The notes under the pieces were generated by a model. The model did not search any database and was not told the origin of the DNA. It saw nothing but the letters and a program-made list of their open reading frames with translations. The translations under genes were made by a program, and so were the position numbers. Of a DNA stretch of 64,000 bases, positions 32,795 through 40,348 are shown piece after piece. The stretch is from positions 62,001 to 126,000 of the forward strand of contig NZ_JAYGII010000003.1 in NCBI RefSeq assembly GCF_034931365.1, written 5' to 3'. Origin of the DNA: Natronospira elongata. GTDB taxonomy: Bacteria > Pseudomonadota > Gammaproteobacteria > Natronospirales > Natronospiraceae. How positions within the stretch are numbered: position 1 is the stretch's first letter; every line of letters starts with the position of its first letter.

Positions 32795-34180
32795 CTAATA
32801 CTCGAGCCGATCACCCAATGCCGGTATGGCTGCATCAATGGCAAAACGCTCCTTGAGGGTAGCTGCCAGGGCCTGACGGGGCTCGTCCTCGCCATGCACC
32901 AGAGCCACGGCCGGCGGCAGGCGAAAACCCTCCAGCCAGGCACAGAGCTCGTCACGATCGGCATGGGCGGAAATGCCGCCGACAGTATGAATCTGGGCAC
33001 CGACACGGATGTCCTCACCCCAGATGTTGATGGAATCAGCACCGTCCACCAGCTGACGACCCGGTGTGCCCTGAGCCTGGAAACCGGTGATCATGATCTG
33101 TGTCACCGAACGGCTCAGCTGGTGTTTGAGGTGGTGACGAATGCGGCCGCCCGTGCACATGCCGCTGCCGGCGATGATGATCGCCCCGCTCTGGATCCGA
33201 TTGATTGCCATGGACTGCTCGGCGGTTTCGGTAATGCGCAGATTGGGAAAACGAAAGCGGGTCTGGCGGACCCAGTCAGCTGCCTTCGAGCGCAGATAAC
33301 GATGGTGTCGCGCATGCACTTCAGTGGCGCGAATGCCCAGTGGGCTGTCGAGAAATACATGCCATTTCTCCAGGCCCCAATCCTGATAATGGTTGCCCAG
33401 AAGATATAACAGCTCCTGGGTACGCCCCACCGCGAAAGCCGGAATGAGGACATTGCCACGCCCCTTGGCGGCAGACTGCAAGATCTCCTTGATCTCCTGT
33501 TCGGTGTCTTTCCGACTACGATGAAGGCGGTCGCCATAAGTGCTTTCCATCAACACCAGATCGGCCTGCTCCAGGGGCTTCCAGTCCGGCAGCAATGCGC
33601 CCCCGCGCTGACCCAGATCCCCGGTGAAGACCAATCGCTTCTCCGCACCACCCTCCTGGCTGCGCAATTCAACTACCGCCGACCCCAGAATATGGCCAGC
33701 ATCGTGGAGCTTGAGGTGAATATCCGGCAGGATTTCGTAAAGCTTGCCGTAGTCGAGCGGGCTCATCTGCGCCAGGCACTGGGCCACGTCCTCCCGCGTA
33801 AACAGGGGCTCCACCGGCGGCTCATCCCTATTATTGCTGTCACGGGATGCCTGCTCGGCCTCCTTCTCGGCCAGCCACGCCGCATCCTCCAGGAGAATCT
33901 CGGTGATGTCCCGGCCGGCACTATGGACATGAATCCAGCCCCGAAAACCGTAACGAATCAACTGGGGCAGGCGTCCGGAATGGTCAAGATGGGCATGACT
34001 CAGGACCACGGCGTCCAGTTCGGCCGGATCGAAGGGAAAGGGCTGGCGGTTACGGCCTTCTTCCTCCGCGTTGCCCTGAACCATGCCGCAGTCCAGCAAG
34101 ACGCGGCGACCGGCCGCTTCGACCAGAAAACAGGCTCCAGTCACGCCACCGGCGGCACCATGGAATTGTATGCTGGGCAA
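32795..34180 (-). CDS. Metallo-beta-lactamase/beta-CASP RNA-processing nuclease
   Basis: A 461-residue zinc hydrolase of the CPSF73-like beta-CASP group. The MBL core starts with IQFHGAAGGVTGACFLV; the zinc motif HAHLDHSG is at 62-69, a DAGHILGSA motif near 167, and FTGDLGQRGGALLPD near 200. The beta-CASP part contains VLIPAFAVGRTQELLYLL and the C-terminal GISAHADRDEL with LVHGEDEPR. Members are endo- or 5'-3' exoribonucleases; some bacterial ones are only known from structure. The ATG at 34180 is the family start (MPSIQFHG). It lies upstream of the mtrAB operon on the same strand but that operon has its own FNR-type promoter. Confidence 0.9.
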   Translation of the reverse strand: MPSIQFHGAAGGVTGACFLVEAAGRRVLLDCGMVQGNAEEEGRNRQPFPFDPAELDAVVLSHAHLDHSGRLPQLIRYGFRGWIHVHSAGRDITEILLEDAAWLAEKEAEQASRDSNNRDEPPVEPLFTREDVAQCLAQMSPLDYGKLYEILPDIHLKLHDAGHILGSAVVELRSQEGGAEKRLVFTGDLGQRGGALLPDWKPLEQADLVLMESTYGDRLHRSRKDTEQEIKEILQSAAKGRGNVLIPAFAVGRTQELLYLLGNHYQDWGLEKWHVFLDSPLGIRATEVHARHHRYLRSKAADWVRQTRFRFPNLRITETAEQSMAINRIQSGAIIIAGSGMCTGGRIRHHLKHQLSRSVTQIMITGFQAQGTPGRQLVDGADSINIWGEDIRVGAQIHTVGGISAHADRDELCAWLEGFRLPPAVALVHGEDEPRQALAATLKERFAIDAAIPALGDRLEY

Positions 34181-34263
34181 GCCGGGCTCCTTCTGTTATC
34201 CGTGGGTCATCATTTGGGAGGATAACAGAGCATTCTCGGGACAGGGGATTGAGTATTAGATTA

Positions 34264-34278
34264 TACTGATATACAGTA
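34264..34278. promoter_or_regulatory. Palindrome upstream of the DUF442-type phosphatase gene
   Basis: TACTG-ATATA-CAGTA, a perfect 5-bp inverted repeat 46 bp before the ATG at 34325, embedded in AT-rich DNA that includes a -10-like TATACT. It could be an operator; the regulator is unknown. Confidence 0.35.
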
Positions 34279-34324
34279 AGTCCGAATACTACAGACAGCC
34301 GCGAGTGCGGCGGGAGTAACAAGC

Positions 34325-34861
34325 ATGCGAATCCTTGCCATTACTGCAACCTTGCTATTCCTCGCTGCTGGCGGCCAGGTGGCTGCCAGCCCGGAGAACG
34401 AATCAATGATGCCCGACATCCCCGACAAGACACAGCCTGACGAAAAAACCCTGATTGGCGGCCAGCCTGACCAGAGAGACCTTTATCAGGCAAAGGAGGC
34501 CGGCATTCGCACGGTGGTCAACCTCCGGGGCGTGGGTGAATTCGATGACTGGGCCCAAAGCGAGGTAGTCACCGATCTGGGCATGCTCTACATCCATATC
34601 CCCGTCGATGGCGCAAACGGGCTCACCCGCCCCGCCGTTGAAGCCTTCGATCGAGCCGTGAAGGCGACCAATGACGAACCGGCCCTATTCCACTGTGCCA
34701 GCGGCAACCGGGTGGGGGCCATGTTTGCCCTGCGCGCCGGGATTCTGCAGGACCAGCCAGTCGAGGTTGCCCTGGACATTGGCCGCAAGCACGGCATGAC
34801 CGGGCTGGAAGACGAGGTGCGCCAACTGCTTGAATCCGGCGAGCTGCCGGGTGCCGGCTGA
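34325..34861 (+). CDS. Exported tyrosine-phosphatase-like protein (DUF442/BLH type)
   Basis: 178 residues: a signal peptide (MRILAITATLLFLAAGGQVAA) and a small dual-specificity-phosphatase fold. It has GGQPDQRDLYQAKEAGIRTVVNLRG, typical of the DUF442 group, and the P-loop HCASGNR with catalytic Cys124 and Arg129. Family relatives are found alone or fused to persulfide dioxygenases, so the substrate may be a phosphoprotein, another phosphate ester, or a sulfane-sulfur species; I cannot decide. The next gene overlaps it by 11 bases, giving an operon. A palindrome precedes the gene. Confidence 0.82.
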   Translation: MRILAITATLLFLAAGGQVAASPENESMMPDIPDKTQPDEKTLIGGQPDQRDLYQAKEAGIRTVVNLRGVGEFDDWAQSEVVTDLGMLYIHIPVDGANGLTRPAVEAFDRAVKATNDEPALFHCASGNRVGAMFALRAGILQDQPVEVALDIGRKHGMTGLEDEVRQLLESGELPGAG

Positions 34862-36194
34862 GACGCCCGCCAGCGAGCGGCTGACGGTATTCTGCCGTCT
34901 GCCCCAGGCCGGGGTCAGCAAGACCCGGCTGATTCCCGGCGTGGGCGCCGAGCGGGCTGCCGCCCTGCATCACCAGATGGCCTTGCGGGCCATCACCGAG
35001 GCCGCCCTGGCCGGGTGCCGTCGTCCCGGCCTGGAAACCCGCCTGGCGGTGACCAAGGCGGTCGACGAGGCCCAGGACTGGTTCGGCCAACTGCTACCCG
35101 CCAAGGCCCAGCCCGAGGGCGACCTGGGCGAGCGGATGCTGGCCTGTTTTCGGGCCGGGCACCAGGATGGCATTCAGCGCCATCTGATCATCGGCACCGA
35201 CGCCCCCGGTCTCGATGCCGCGCTCATACAGCAGGCGCTGGAGGCGCTTCGGGACAAGGCGCTGGTCCTCGGCCCGGCCCATGACGGCGGCTATTACCTC
35301 ATTGGTCTGTCGGTGCCGCCACCCGCGAGCCTGTTCCGCAATATGCCCTGGGGCGGGTCGGCAGTTCTTGATCAGACCCTCGCGCGGGCCAGTGCGGCGG
35401 GACTTTCCGTGCATCGGCTACCCGCCCTGGATGATGTCGACGAGCCCCATGAGCTCCGCCACTGGTATCAACGAGCCCGCCGCTGGCCGCGCCTGCGGCC
35501 CCGGGATGGGGTCTCGGTGGTTATGCCCGTACTCAACGAGGCCGACCGAATCGGCCGGCGCGTACGGGCACTGCTGGATGAAGGTGCGGAGGAAGTCATC
35601 GTCGTCGATGGCGGCAGCCGGGACGCCAGTCGGGCGCTCGCGGCAGAGGCCGGTGCCCGCGTGCTGGAAAGTCAGCCGGGCCGGGCCCGCCAGATGAACC
35701 GTGGCGCCCGCGCCGCCCGTTTTCCCGCCCTGCTCTTCCTTCACGCGGACACCCAACTGGGGCCCGGCTGGCACGATGCCCTCATGAACGCTTTGGCCGA
35801 ACCCCGGGTCGTCGGCGGCGCCTTTCGCTTTCGTCTGGACAGCCCGCGCTGGCGTTACCGCTTGACCGAGGCCCTGGTGGCCCTTCGCTGCCGTCTTTTG
35901 CGCCGCCCCTACGGAGATCAGGGCCTGTTCTGTCGCAACGAAAGCTTTCTGCGCCTGGGCGGGTTTCCGGACGAGCCGGTCATGGAGGATTTTGTCTTCG
36001 TCGGCCGCCTGCGCCGCCTGGGCCGGCTCGCCATGCTCCCGCTGGCCGCCACCAGCTCGCCCCGAAACTGGGAACAGGCGGGCTTCTGGCGGGTCTTTCT
36101 CGCCCACCGCCTGGTCCTCTTGGGGCACTATCTGGGCGTGCCGAAACAGCGTCTGGCCCTACTCAGGCGCTGCCTGTTGCAGCCCAGGGGCTAG
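34851..36194 (+). CDS. Fused glycosyltransferase (TIGR04282-like + TIGR04283-like)
   Basis: 447 residues joining two enzymes that are usually separate. The N-terminal half (about 1-210) resembles TIGR04282/DUF2064: VFCRLPQAGVSKTRLIPG, GTDAPGLDAALI, GPAHDGGYYLIG. The C-terminal half (about 225-440) is a GT-A family 2 enzyme of the TIGR04283 type: SVVMPVLNEADRI, VVDGGSRDAS, FLHADTQL, VGGAFRFRLD. In some genomes these families cluster with radical-SAM and arsenosugar genes, but none is in this window, so the product is unknown. The GTG at 34851 lies inside the phosphatase gene and lacks a strong ribosome-binding site; a TTG at 34830 is the alternative. The stop codon lies in a short-unit repeat. 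Confidence 0.85.
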   Translation: MPAETPASERLTVFCRLPQAGVSKTRLIPGVGAERAAALHHQMALRAITEAALAGCRRPGLETRLAVTKAVDEAQDWFGQLLPAKAQPEGDLGERMLACFRAGHQDGIQRHLIIGTDAPGLDAALIQQALEALRDKALVLGPAHDGGYYLIGLSVPPPASLFRNMPWGGSAVLDQTLARASAAGLSVHRLPALDDVDEPHELRHWYQRARRWPRLRPRDGVSVVMPVLNEADRIGRRVRALLDEGAEEVIVVDGGSRDASRALAAEAGARVLESQPGRARQMNRGARAARFPALLFLHADTQLGPGWHDALMNALAEPRVVGGAFRFRLDSPRWRYRLTEALVALRCRLLRRPYGDQGLFCRNESFLRLGGFPDEPVMEDFVFVGRLRRLGRLAMLPLAATSSPRNWEQAGFWRVFLAHRLVLLGHYLGVPKQRLALLRRCLLQPRG

Positions 36195-36220
36195 GGGTCA
36201 GGGGCTAGAAGCTAGGCGCT
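36187..36220. repeat. Short-unit repeat covering the stop codons of two convergent genes
   Basis: Units AGGGGCTAGGGGTCAGGGGCTAG then GAAGCTAGGCGCTG. The TAG of the glycosyltransferase (36192-36194) and the stop of the 5'-nucleotidase (36212-36214) are both repeat bases. Confidence 0.7.
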
Positions 36221-37138
36221 GCCCTGCCCGCTGGCCCCACCTCCTTCATTGGCAATGCCGTGGGGGACATGGCCGGTGGCCACCTTGCCGTTGGCCCGTT
36301 CCACATGGGCACGCTGGTCATCAAAAAAGATATCGGCACCAAAGGCCTGCAAAAAGGCGGTCTTGTCCATGCCGCCGAGGAACAGGGCCTCGTCAATGCG
36401 GATTTCCCATTCCCGCAGGGTACGAATCACCCGTTCATGGGCGGGCGCATCCCGGGCGGTGACCAGGGCCGTGCGGATGGGGCTGGATTCAGCCGGGAAG
36501 GCCTGCTGGATGCGATGCAGAGCGGAGAGGAAATTGCGGAAGGGACCGCCGGACAGGGCCCGGCGGGCGGCGCTTTTTTCCGATTCCCGGAAAGCGTCCA
36601 GACCCTTTTCACGAAAAATCCGCTCGGCCTCGTCGGAGAACAGCACCGCATCACCATCAAAAGCGATTCGGATCTGATCACTGTCATTGGCCTCGGCCGC
36701 TGCCGGTACCAGGGTAGCGGCGGCACAGCCGGCCTGCAGGGCGGCGCCCACATCCTCGCCGTGGGCCGAGAGAAAGAGATCGGCGCCAAAAGGGCCGATA
36801 TAGCGCCAGGGGGATTCACCGTTGGTGAAGGCTGCCCGAGTGATCCCCAGCTCGTGGTGCTCGATGGAGTTGAATACCCGCAGCCCCGTATCAGCGCTGT
36901 TTCTCGACAGCAGAATCACTTCCACCAGGGGCTCGTCCCGCCCCTGATTCAGGCGCAACAGCTTGCGCACCAGGGGAAAGGCGACCCCCGGCTTGAGCAC
37001 ATCATTCTCATGCCGAATCTGGAAGGCCGAATAGGCCTCCACGCCCTCTTCCTCGAAGCGTCTATGGCTGTCCTCCAGGTCAAACAGGGTCCTGGAGGAG
37101 ATGCCGATCACGAGTCGGTTATCCAGTCGTTGCGGCAT
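36212..37138 (-). CDS. 5'-nucleotidase (cN-I-like, NT5 family PF06189)
   Basis: 308 residues resembling the bacterial 5'-nucleotidase group related to cytosolic nucleotidase I. Visible segments are MPQRLDNRLVIGISSRTLFDL (which carries the motif I region), VEVILLSRNSADTGLRVFNSI, the FTNGESPWRYI stretch, RIAFDGDAVLFSDEAE (Asp-rich motif) and DIFFDDQRAHVERA near the C-terminus. It would dephosphorylate nucleoside monophosphates in the cytosol. The ATG at 37138 gives the family N-terminus; a much longer frame continues antisense through the nuclease gene and is rejected. It is convergent with the glycosyltransferase gene, the two stops sharing one repeat. Confidence 0.8.
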   Translation of the reverse strand: MPQRLDNRLVIGISSRTLFDLEDSHRRFEEEGVEAYSAFQIRHENDVLKPGVAFPLVRKLLRLNQGRDEPLVEVILLSRNSADTGLRVFNSIEHHELGITRAAFTNGESPWRYIGPFGADLFLSAHGEDVGAALQAGCAAATLVPAAAEANDSDQIRIAFDGDAVLFSDEAERIFREKGLDAFRESEKSAARRALSGGPFRNFLSALHRIQQAFPAESSPIRTALVTARDAPAHERVIRTLREWEIRIDEALFLGGMDKTAFLQAFGADIFFDDQRAHVERANGKVATGHVPHGIANEGGGASGQGSA

Positions 37139-37249
37139 TAACTTGATTCCCTCTGCCAATTTCCCACAAATGATATCAGTATTGTCCGACAGAACCTGTC
37201 GCACTGAAACCGGATGATTGAAGCGGAAAATGAATTGGGGAACTACCAG

Positions 37250-38917
37250 ATGAAGCACCATCTTCTCACCGGCATCGTAGTACTTGTCTTCCTGGCACCG
37301 CCCGGCATGGTCCTGGCCGACTGCCCCAGTGACGGCCTCACCGACATTCATCAACTCAAGACCGACGGCCGCCTGGAGGGCCAGCGGGTGCTCGCCCGGG
37401 GCGTGGTCACCGCGAATTACCTGGGTGAAGACCGGCTCAACGGCTTCTACCTGCAGAGCTTGACGAACAGCGAGGCACCCGCTGCGGGCATCTTTGTTTA
37501 CGCCCCGGGCCTGGATGCCGACGAGAGCATTATAGAGTCGGGCCGGGAAGTGGTTGTGGCCGGCCGTGCCGGAGAGTTTCGTGGCCAGCGCCAGATCAGC
37601 CGGGTGAGCCAGTTGATGCAGTGCGGTCATCCCGGCCTGCCCGAGCCCTACACTCTCAATCTGCCCGAAACCGAGCGTGAGCGCTGGCAAGCACTGGAAG
37701 GCCGGCTGGTTGAAATCGAGCAGCCACTCACGGTGATCGACAATCATGATCTGGCCCGTTATGGCAGCCTGGGCCTGGCCGTCGACGGACGCCTGTTCCG
37801 ACCCAGTAATTTCACTGGCGAGGAAGCCGAGCAACACGAGGCAGACCGCAATGCGGCTCGGCGCATCATTCTTGATGATGCCCACTATCGCCGTGACCCC
37901 CAACCCATCCCCTACCTGGATGAAAACGGTACCCGGCGAGTGGGCGACCGACTGCCGGGTCTGACCGGCGTCCTCACACACGCCTTCGGCAACTGGCGAA
38001 TCCATCCCCTGGACCCGGTCGAGCTGGCATTCGAGGCCAGCAACCCGCGACCAAGCCTGCCCTCGCGTGGGGCAGGTCCAAGGATCGCTGCCTTCAATGT
38101 GGAGAACTACTTTCTCACCCTCGGCGAGCGCGGTGCCGACACCTCCTCGGCGCTGGACGCCCAACAATCAGCCCTGACCGCGGTCGCCGAGGGCCTGGAT
38201 GCCGACCTCCTGAGTCTGATCGAGCTGGAGAATCAGCCCAAGGTAGTGGACGACCTGGCGATACGCCTGGCCGGTGCCGGGCCGGCCTATACCCATTTCA
38301 ATATTGATCAACCGGTCGGCACCGATGCCATTCGCACGGCCCTACTGTGGCGGGAGGATACCGTCACACTGAAGGCTGGCCCCTTCATTGACAAGCGCCG
38401 GGTTCATCATCGCCCGATCATTGCCGGCCATTTCCGATTTGGTGAGGACGGGCCCGGGAAACTGGTGGCAGTCGTCCACTTCAAGGCCAAGACGGGCTGC
38501 CCTGAGGAAGGGGATATCGACCGAGGCCAGGGCTGCTGGAACCAGCGGCGCACCCGCCAGGCCGAGGCACTGGCCGAGTTTCTCGCGAAGAAGCAGGAAC
38601 AGACCGGCACCGAGCGGGTACTGATCATGGGCGATATCAACAGCTACGGTGGCGAGGATCCGGTCATGGCATTGGTCGAGGCCGGTTATAGGGACATGGT
38701 TGCCAAACGACTCGAGCCCGAACAGCGCTACAGCTATGTCTTTCACGGCGAGTCCGGCTATCTGGATACCGCCATTACCTCTCCGGCGTTGGCAGAAGAC
38801 ATCGAAGCCGTCCGCTTCTGGCACATCAACGCCGATGAACCCCGTTTCCTGCAGTTCCAACAACCCGGCCCCTGGCGGAGTTCCGATCATGATCCGGTCG
38901 TCATTGATTTTAGGTGA
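37250..38917 (+). CDS. ExeM/NucH-type extracellular endonuclease
   Basis: 555 residues: signal peptide (LLTGIVVLVFLAPPGMVLA), an OB-fold-like domain (about 30-140, with GVVTANYLGEDRLNGFYLQ), and a C-terminal endonuclease/exonuclease/phosphatase domain (about 275-555). Catalytic elements are visible: AAFNVENYF, LIELEN, VHFKAKTGCPEEGDID, MGDINSYGGEDP and the final SSDHDPVV. The protein has several Cys likely to be disulfide-bonded. It should degrade extracellular DNA for nutrients or biofilm turnover. The ATG at 37250 follows GGGG by nine bases and places the signal peptide correctly. No LPxTG or GlyGly-CTERM tail is seen, so it is probably released or periplasmic. Confidence 0.9.
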   Translation: MKHHLLTGIVVLVFLAPPGMVLADCPSDGLTDIHQLKTDGRLEGQRVLARGVVTANYLGEDRLNGFYLQSLTNSEAPAAGIFVYAPGLDADESIIESGREVVVAGRAGEFRGQRQISRVSQLMQCGHPGLPEPYTLNLPETERERWQALEGRLVEIEQPLTVIDNHDLARYGSLGLAVDGRLFRPSNFTGEEAEQHEADRNAARRIILDDAHYRRDPQPIPYLDENGTRRVGDRLPGLTGVLTHAFGNWRIHPLDPVELAFEASNPRPSLPSRGAGPRIAAFNVENYFLTLGERGADTSSALDAQQSALTAVAEGLDADLLSLIELENQPKVVDDLAIRLAGAGPAYTHFNIDQPVGTDAIRTALLWREDTVTLKAGPFIDKRRVHHRPIIAGHFRFGEDGPGKLVAVVHFKAKTGCPEEGDIDRGQGCWNQRRTRQAEALAEFLAKKQEQTGTERVLIMGDINSYGGEDPVMALVEAGYRDMVAKRLEPEQRYSYVFHGESGYLDTAITSPALAEDIEAVRFWHINADEPRFLQFQQPGPWRSSDHDPVVIDFR

Positions 38918-38918
38918 G

Positions 38919-38958
38919 GTGGCAAGGGGCAAGAAGTTAAGGGCGAGGGGCGAGGGGA
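38919..38958. repeat. Short-unit purine-rich repeat after the nuclease gene
   Basis: GGTGGCAAGGGGCAAGAAGTTAAGGGCGAGGGGCGAGGGG-type units directly after the stop codon, similar to the blocks at 29.4 and 36.2 kb. Confidence 0.6.
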
Positions 38959-38982
38959 ATTGGGCAGACCTTGTCCTGTTTC

Positions 38983-39891
38983 TCATAACCAGTCCATAAC
39001 GTCTGCCAACTGCCTGGCAAAGTCACCCAGGCTAGTCAGGCCGAGGGGGGGCGGGGTGGCGTTCGGGAGGGGGTGGATGGTTTGCCCGGGGAAGTGGTGC
39101 TGGAGGCGTTGGCGCAGGCTGTCGGCGTCATCCTGGCTGCGGTTGATGAGCAGATAGGGAATGCTGACGGCGGCCTGCTCCAGGGTCTGACGGGCACGTT
39201 CGGCCTCCAGCAAACTGAGGCGATCGTCGTTGGCAACCAGCAGGAAGGCGGTGGTGGCCGGATTCTGGAGCCTGTCACGGGTGCGTTCGAACAGGGCCCG
39301 GCGGGCCTGCAATACCTCGCGTGCCTTCTGCCAGCGCTCCTCCTCGGGCCCACCCTGCCCTTCACCCTGACGCGCCAGCAGGGCCTCGGTCCAGGCACCC
39401 ATGGCCTGGGGCAGGGTGAGCAGGTGCAGGGTATGACCGGTGGGCGCGGTATCGACGATGATGTGATCCCATTGCCCGATCTGATCAAGACAGCGGCAGA
39501 GGGCCTCGAACAGGGCCGACTCCATCACCCCGGGGTGCTGGCCGGCGAACATGACCTGGCGCTCGGCTTCCTGCAGAAACTCGGGCTGGGCGAAGCGTCG
39601 GATATTGTCCCGAACGGTATCGAGATAAGCCGCCCGGGCCGCTTCCGGATCAATCTCACGGGCAAACAAACCACCCTGTACCCGCCGGGGCGCATCCCCC
39701 AGCGGCTGCTCCAGCAAATCCGCCAGGGAATGGGCCGGATCCGTCGACACCAGCAACACCCGCTTTCCCCGCTCGGCCAGCGCCAGGCCCAAAGCCGCCG
39801 ACAAGGTTGTCTTGCCCACGCCACCTTTGCCGCCGAGGAGGACGATGGGAGGCAGGGAGATGGCTTGCGGTGTATCGGGTCGGAAGATCAA
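38983..39891 (-). CDS. ArsA/GET3 (TRC40)-family ATPase
   Basis: 302 residues with the deviant Walker A GGKGGVGKTT (20-29), switch I STDPAHS (49-55) and switch II DTAPTGHTLHLL near 146. It is a single-domain protein, half the size of E. coli ArsA, and has no obvious CxxC dimer motif as in GET3. The family either energises arsenite efflux or guides tail-anchored membrane proteins; no ars gene is present, so a targeting or chaperone task for the neighbouring small protein or CstA is more likely (inference). The TTG start at 39891 is supported by AAGGAG eight bases upstream. It is last in the ACAD-cstA-(Cys-Cys protein)-ArsA operon, after a 190-bp gap full of repeats. Confidence 0.88.
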   Translation of the reverse strand: MIFRPDTPQAISLPPIVLLGGKGGVGKTTLSAALGLALAERGKRVLLVSTDPAHSLADLLEQPLGDAPRRVQGGLFAREIDPEAARAAYLDTVRDNIRRFAQPEFLQEAERQVMFAGQHPGVMESALFEALCRCLDQIGQWDHIIVDTAPTGHTLHLLTLPQAMGAWTEALLARQGEGQGGPEEERWQKAREVLQARRALFERTRDRLQNPATTAFLLVANDDRLSLLEAERARQTLEQAAVSIPYLLINRSQDDADSLRQRLQHHFPGQTIHPLPNATPPPLGLTSLGDFARQLADVMDWL

Positions 39892-39914
39892 TGGGAGTGC
39901 TCCTTAGGAGAAAG

Positions 39915-40087
39915 CAGCGAGCTACGAGCGGCGAGCGGCGAGCTGGGCGTGCCAACGATATCGCCCTGCCCCTCCGGAAAGGTTGTACCGGCCAAGGGCC
40001 TGCGGAAAGCTCGGGTTCTGCAGAAAACAGTTGGCCATCGATCTTGCACGGCCAGCTCGCTGCTCGTAGCTCGTAGCTCGCTGCTCA
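39915..40087. repeat. Paired short-unit repeats flanking a 100-bp gap
   Basis: Left arm from 39915 (GCAGCGAGCTACGAGCGGCG...) and right arm to 40087, whose - strand reads GAGCAGCGAGCTACGAGC again. The arms are inverted with respect to each other, with about 100 bases between. The right arm begins at the stop codon of the Cys-Cys protein gene. Same family as 3758-3808. Confidence 0.7.
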
Positions 40088-40348
40088 ACAACACCCAATC
40101 CCCCCCGGCGGTGCGTGCTCCATGCCCATGCGCCGGTGCCAGGCGTGGTAGTCCTCGATCACGAAGGGCATGAGTTCCAGGCAATACCAGGCGGCCGGGT
40201 TGGGCAGGCCCAGGCTTTCGGACATGAGCAGCAGACGCAGAAAGTCCTCGCGTCGGCGTTGTTCCAGGGCCACGGCCCGACGCATGGGGAGTTCGTAGAA
40301 GTCCCGGTAGGCCCGGGCCAGTTGGCGCAGGCGATCACTCAGGGACAT
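40085..40348 (-). CDS. Small protein ending in Cys-Cys (cory-CC-star family)
   Basis: 87 residues without signal peptide or membrane helix. Basic and aromatic at the N-terminus (LARAYRDFYELPMRRAVALE), then RREDFLRLLLMSESLGLPNP, AAWYCLELMPFVIEDYHAWH, and a terminal GIGCC-stop. This matches my memory of the small family named cory-CC-star for its terminal Cys-Cys, noted beside ArsA-like ATPases. No biochemical role is known to me. Its ATG overlaps the cstA stop by 14 bases, and the ArsA/GET3 gene follows. The fixed C-terminal Cys pair suggests metal binding, modification or a recognition tail. Confidence 0.78.
   Translation of the reverse strand: MSLSDRLRQLARAYRDFYELPMRRAVALEQRRREDFLRLLLMSESLGLPNPAAWYCLELMPFVIEDYHAWHRRMGMEHAPPGGIGCC

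Noticed and set aside
34264..34278. TACTGATATACAGTA as a LexA box
   Set aside because: LexA sites need CTGT-N8-ACAG; here the half-sites are only five bases apart.
37139..38167. Long upstream extension of the 5'-nucleotidase frame
   Set aside because: Runs antisense through the ExeM-type nuclease gene; the ATG at 37138 gives the family N-terminus.
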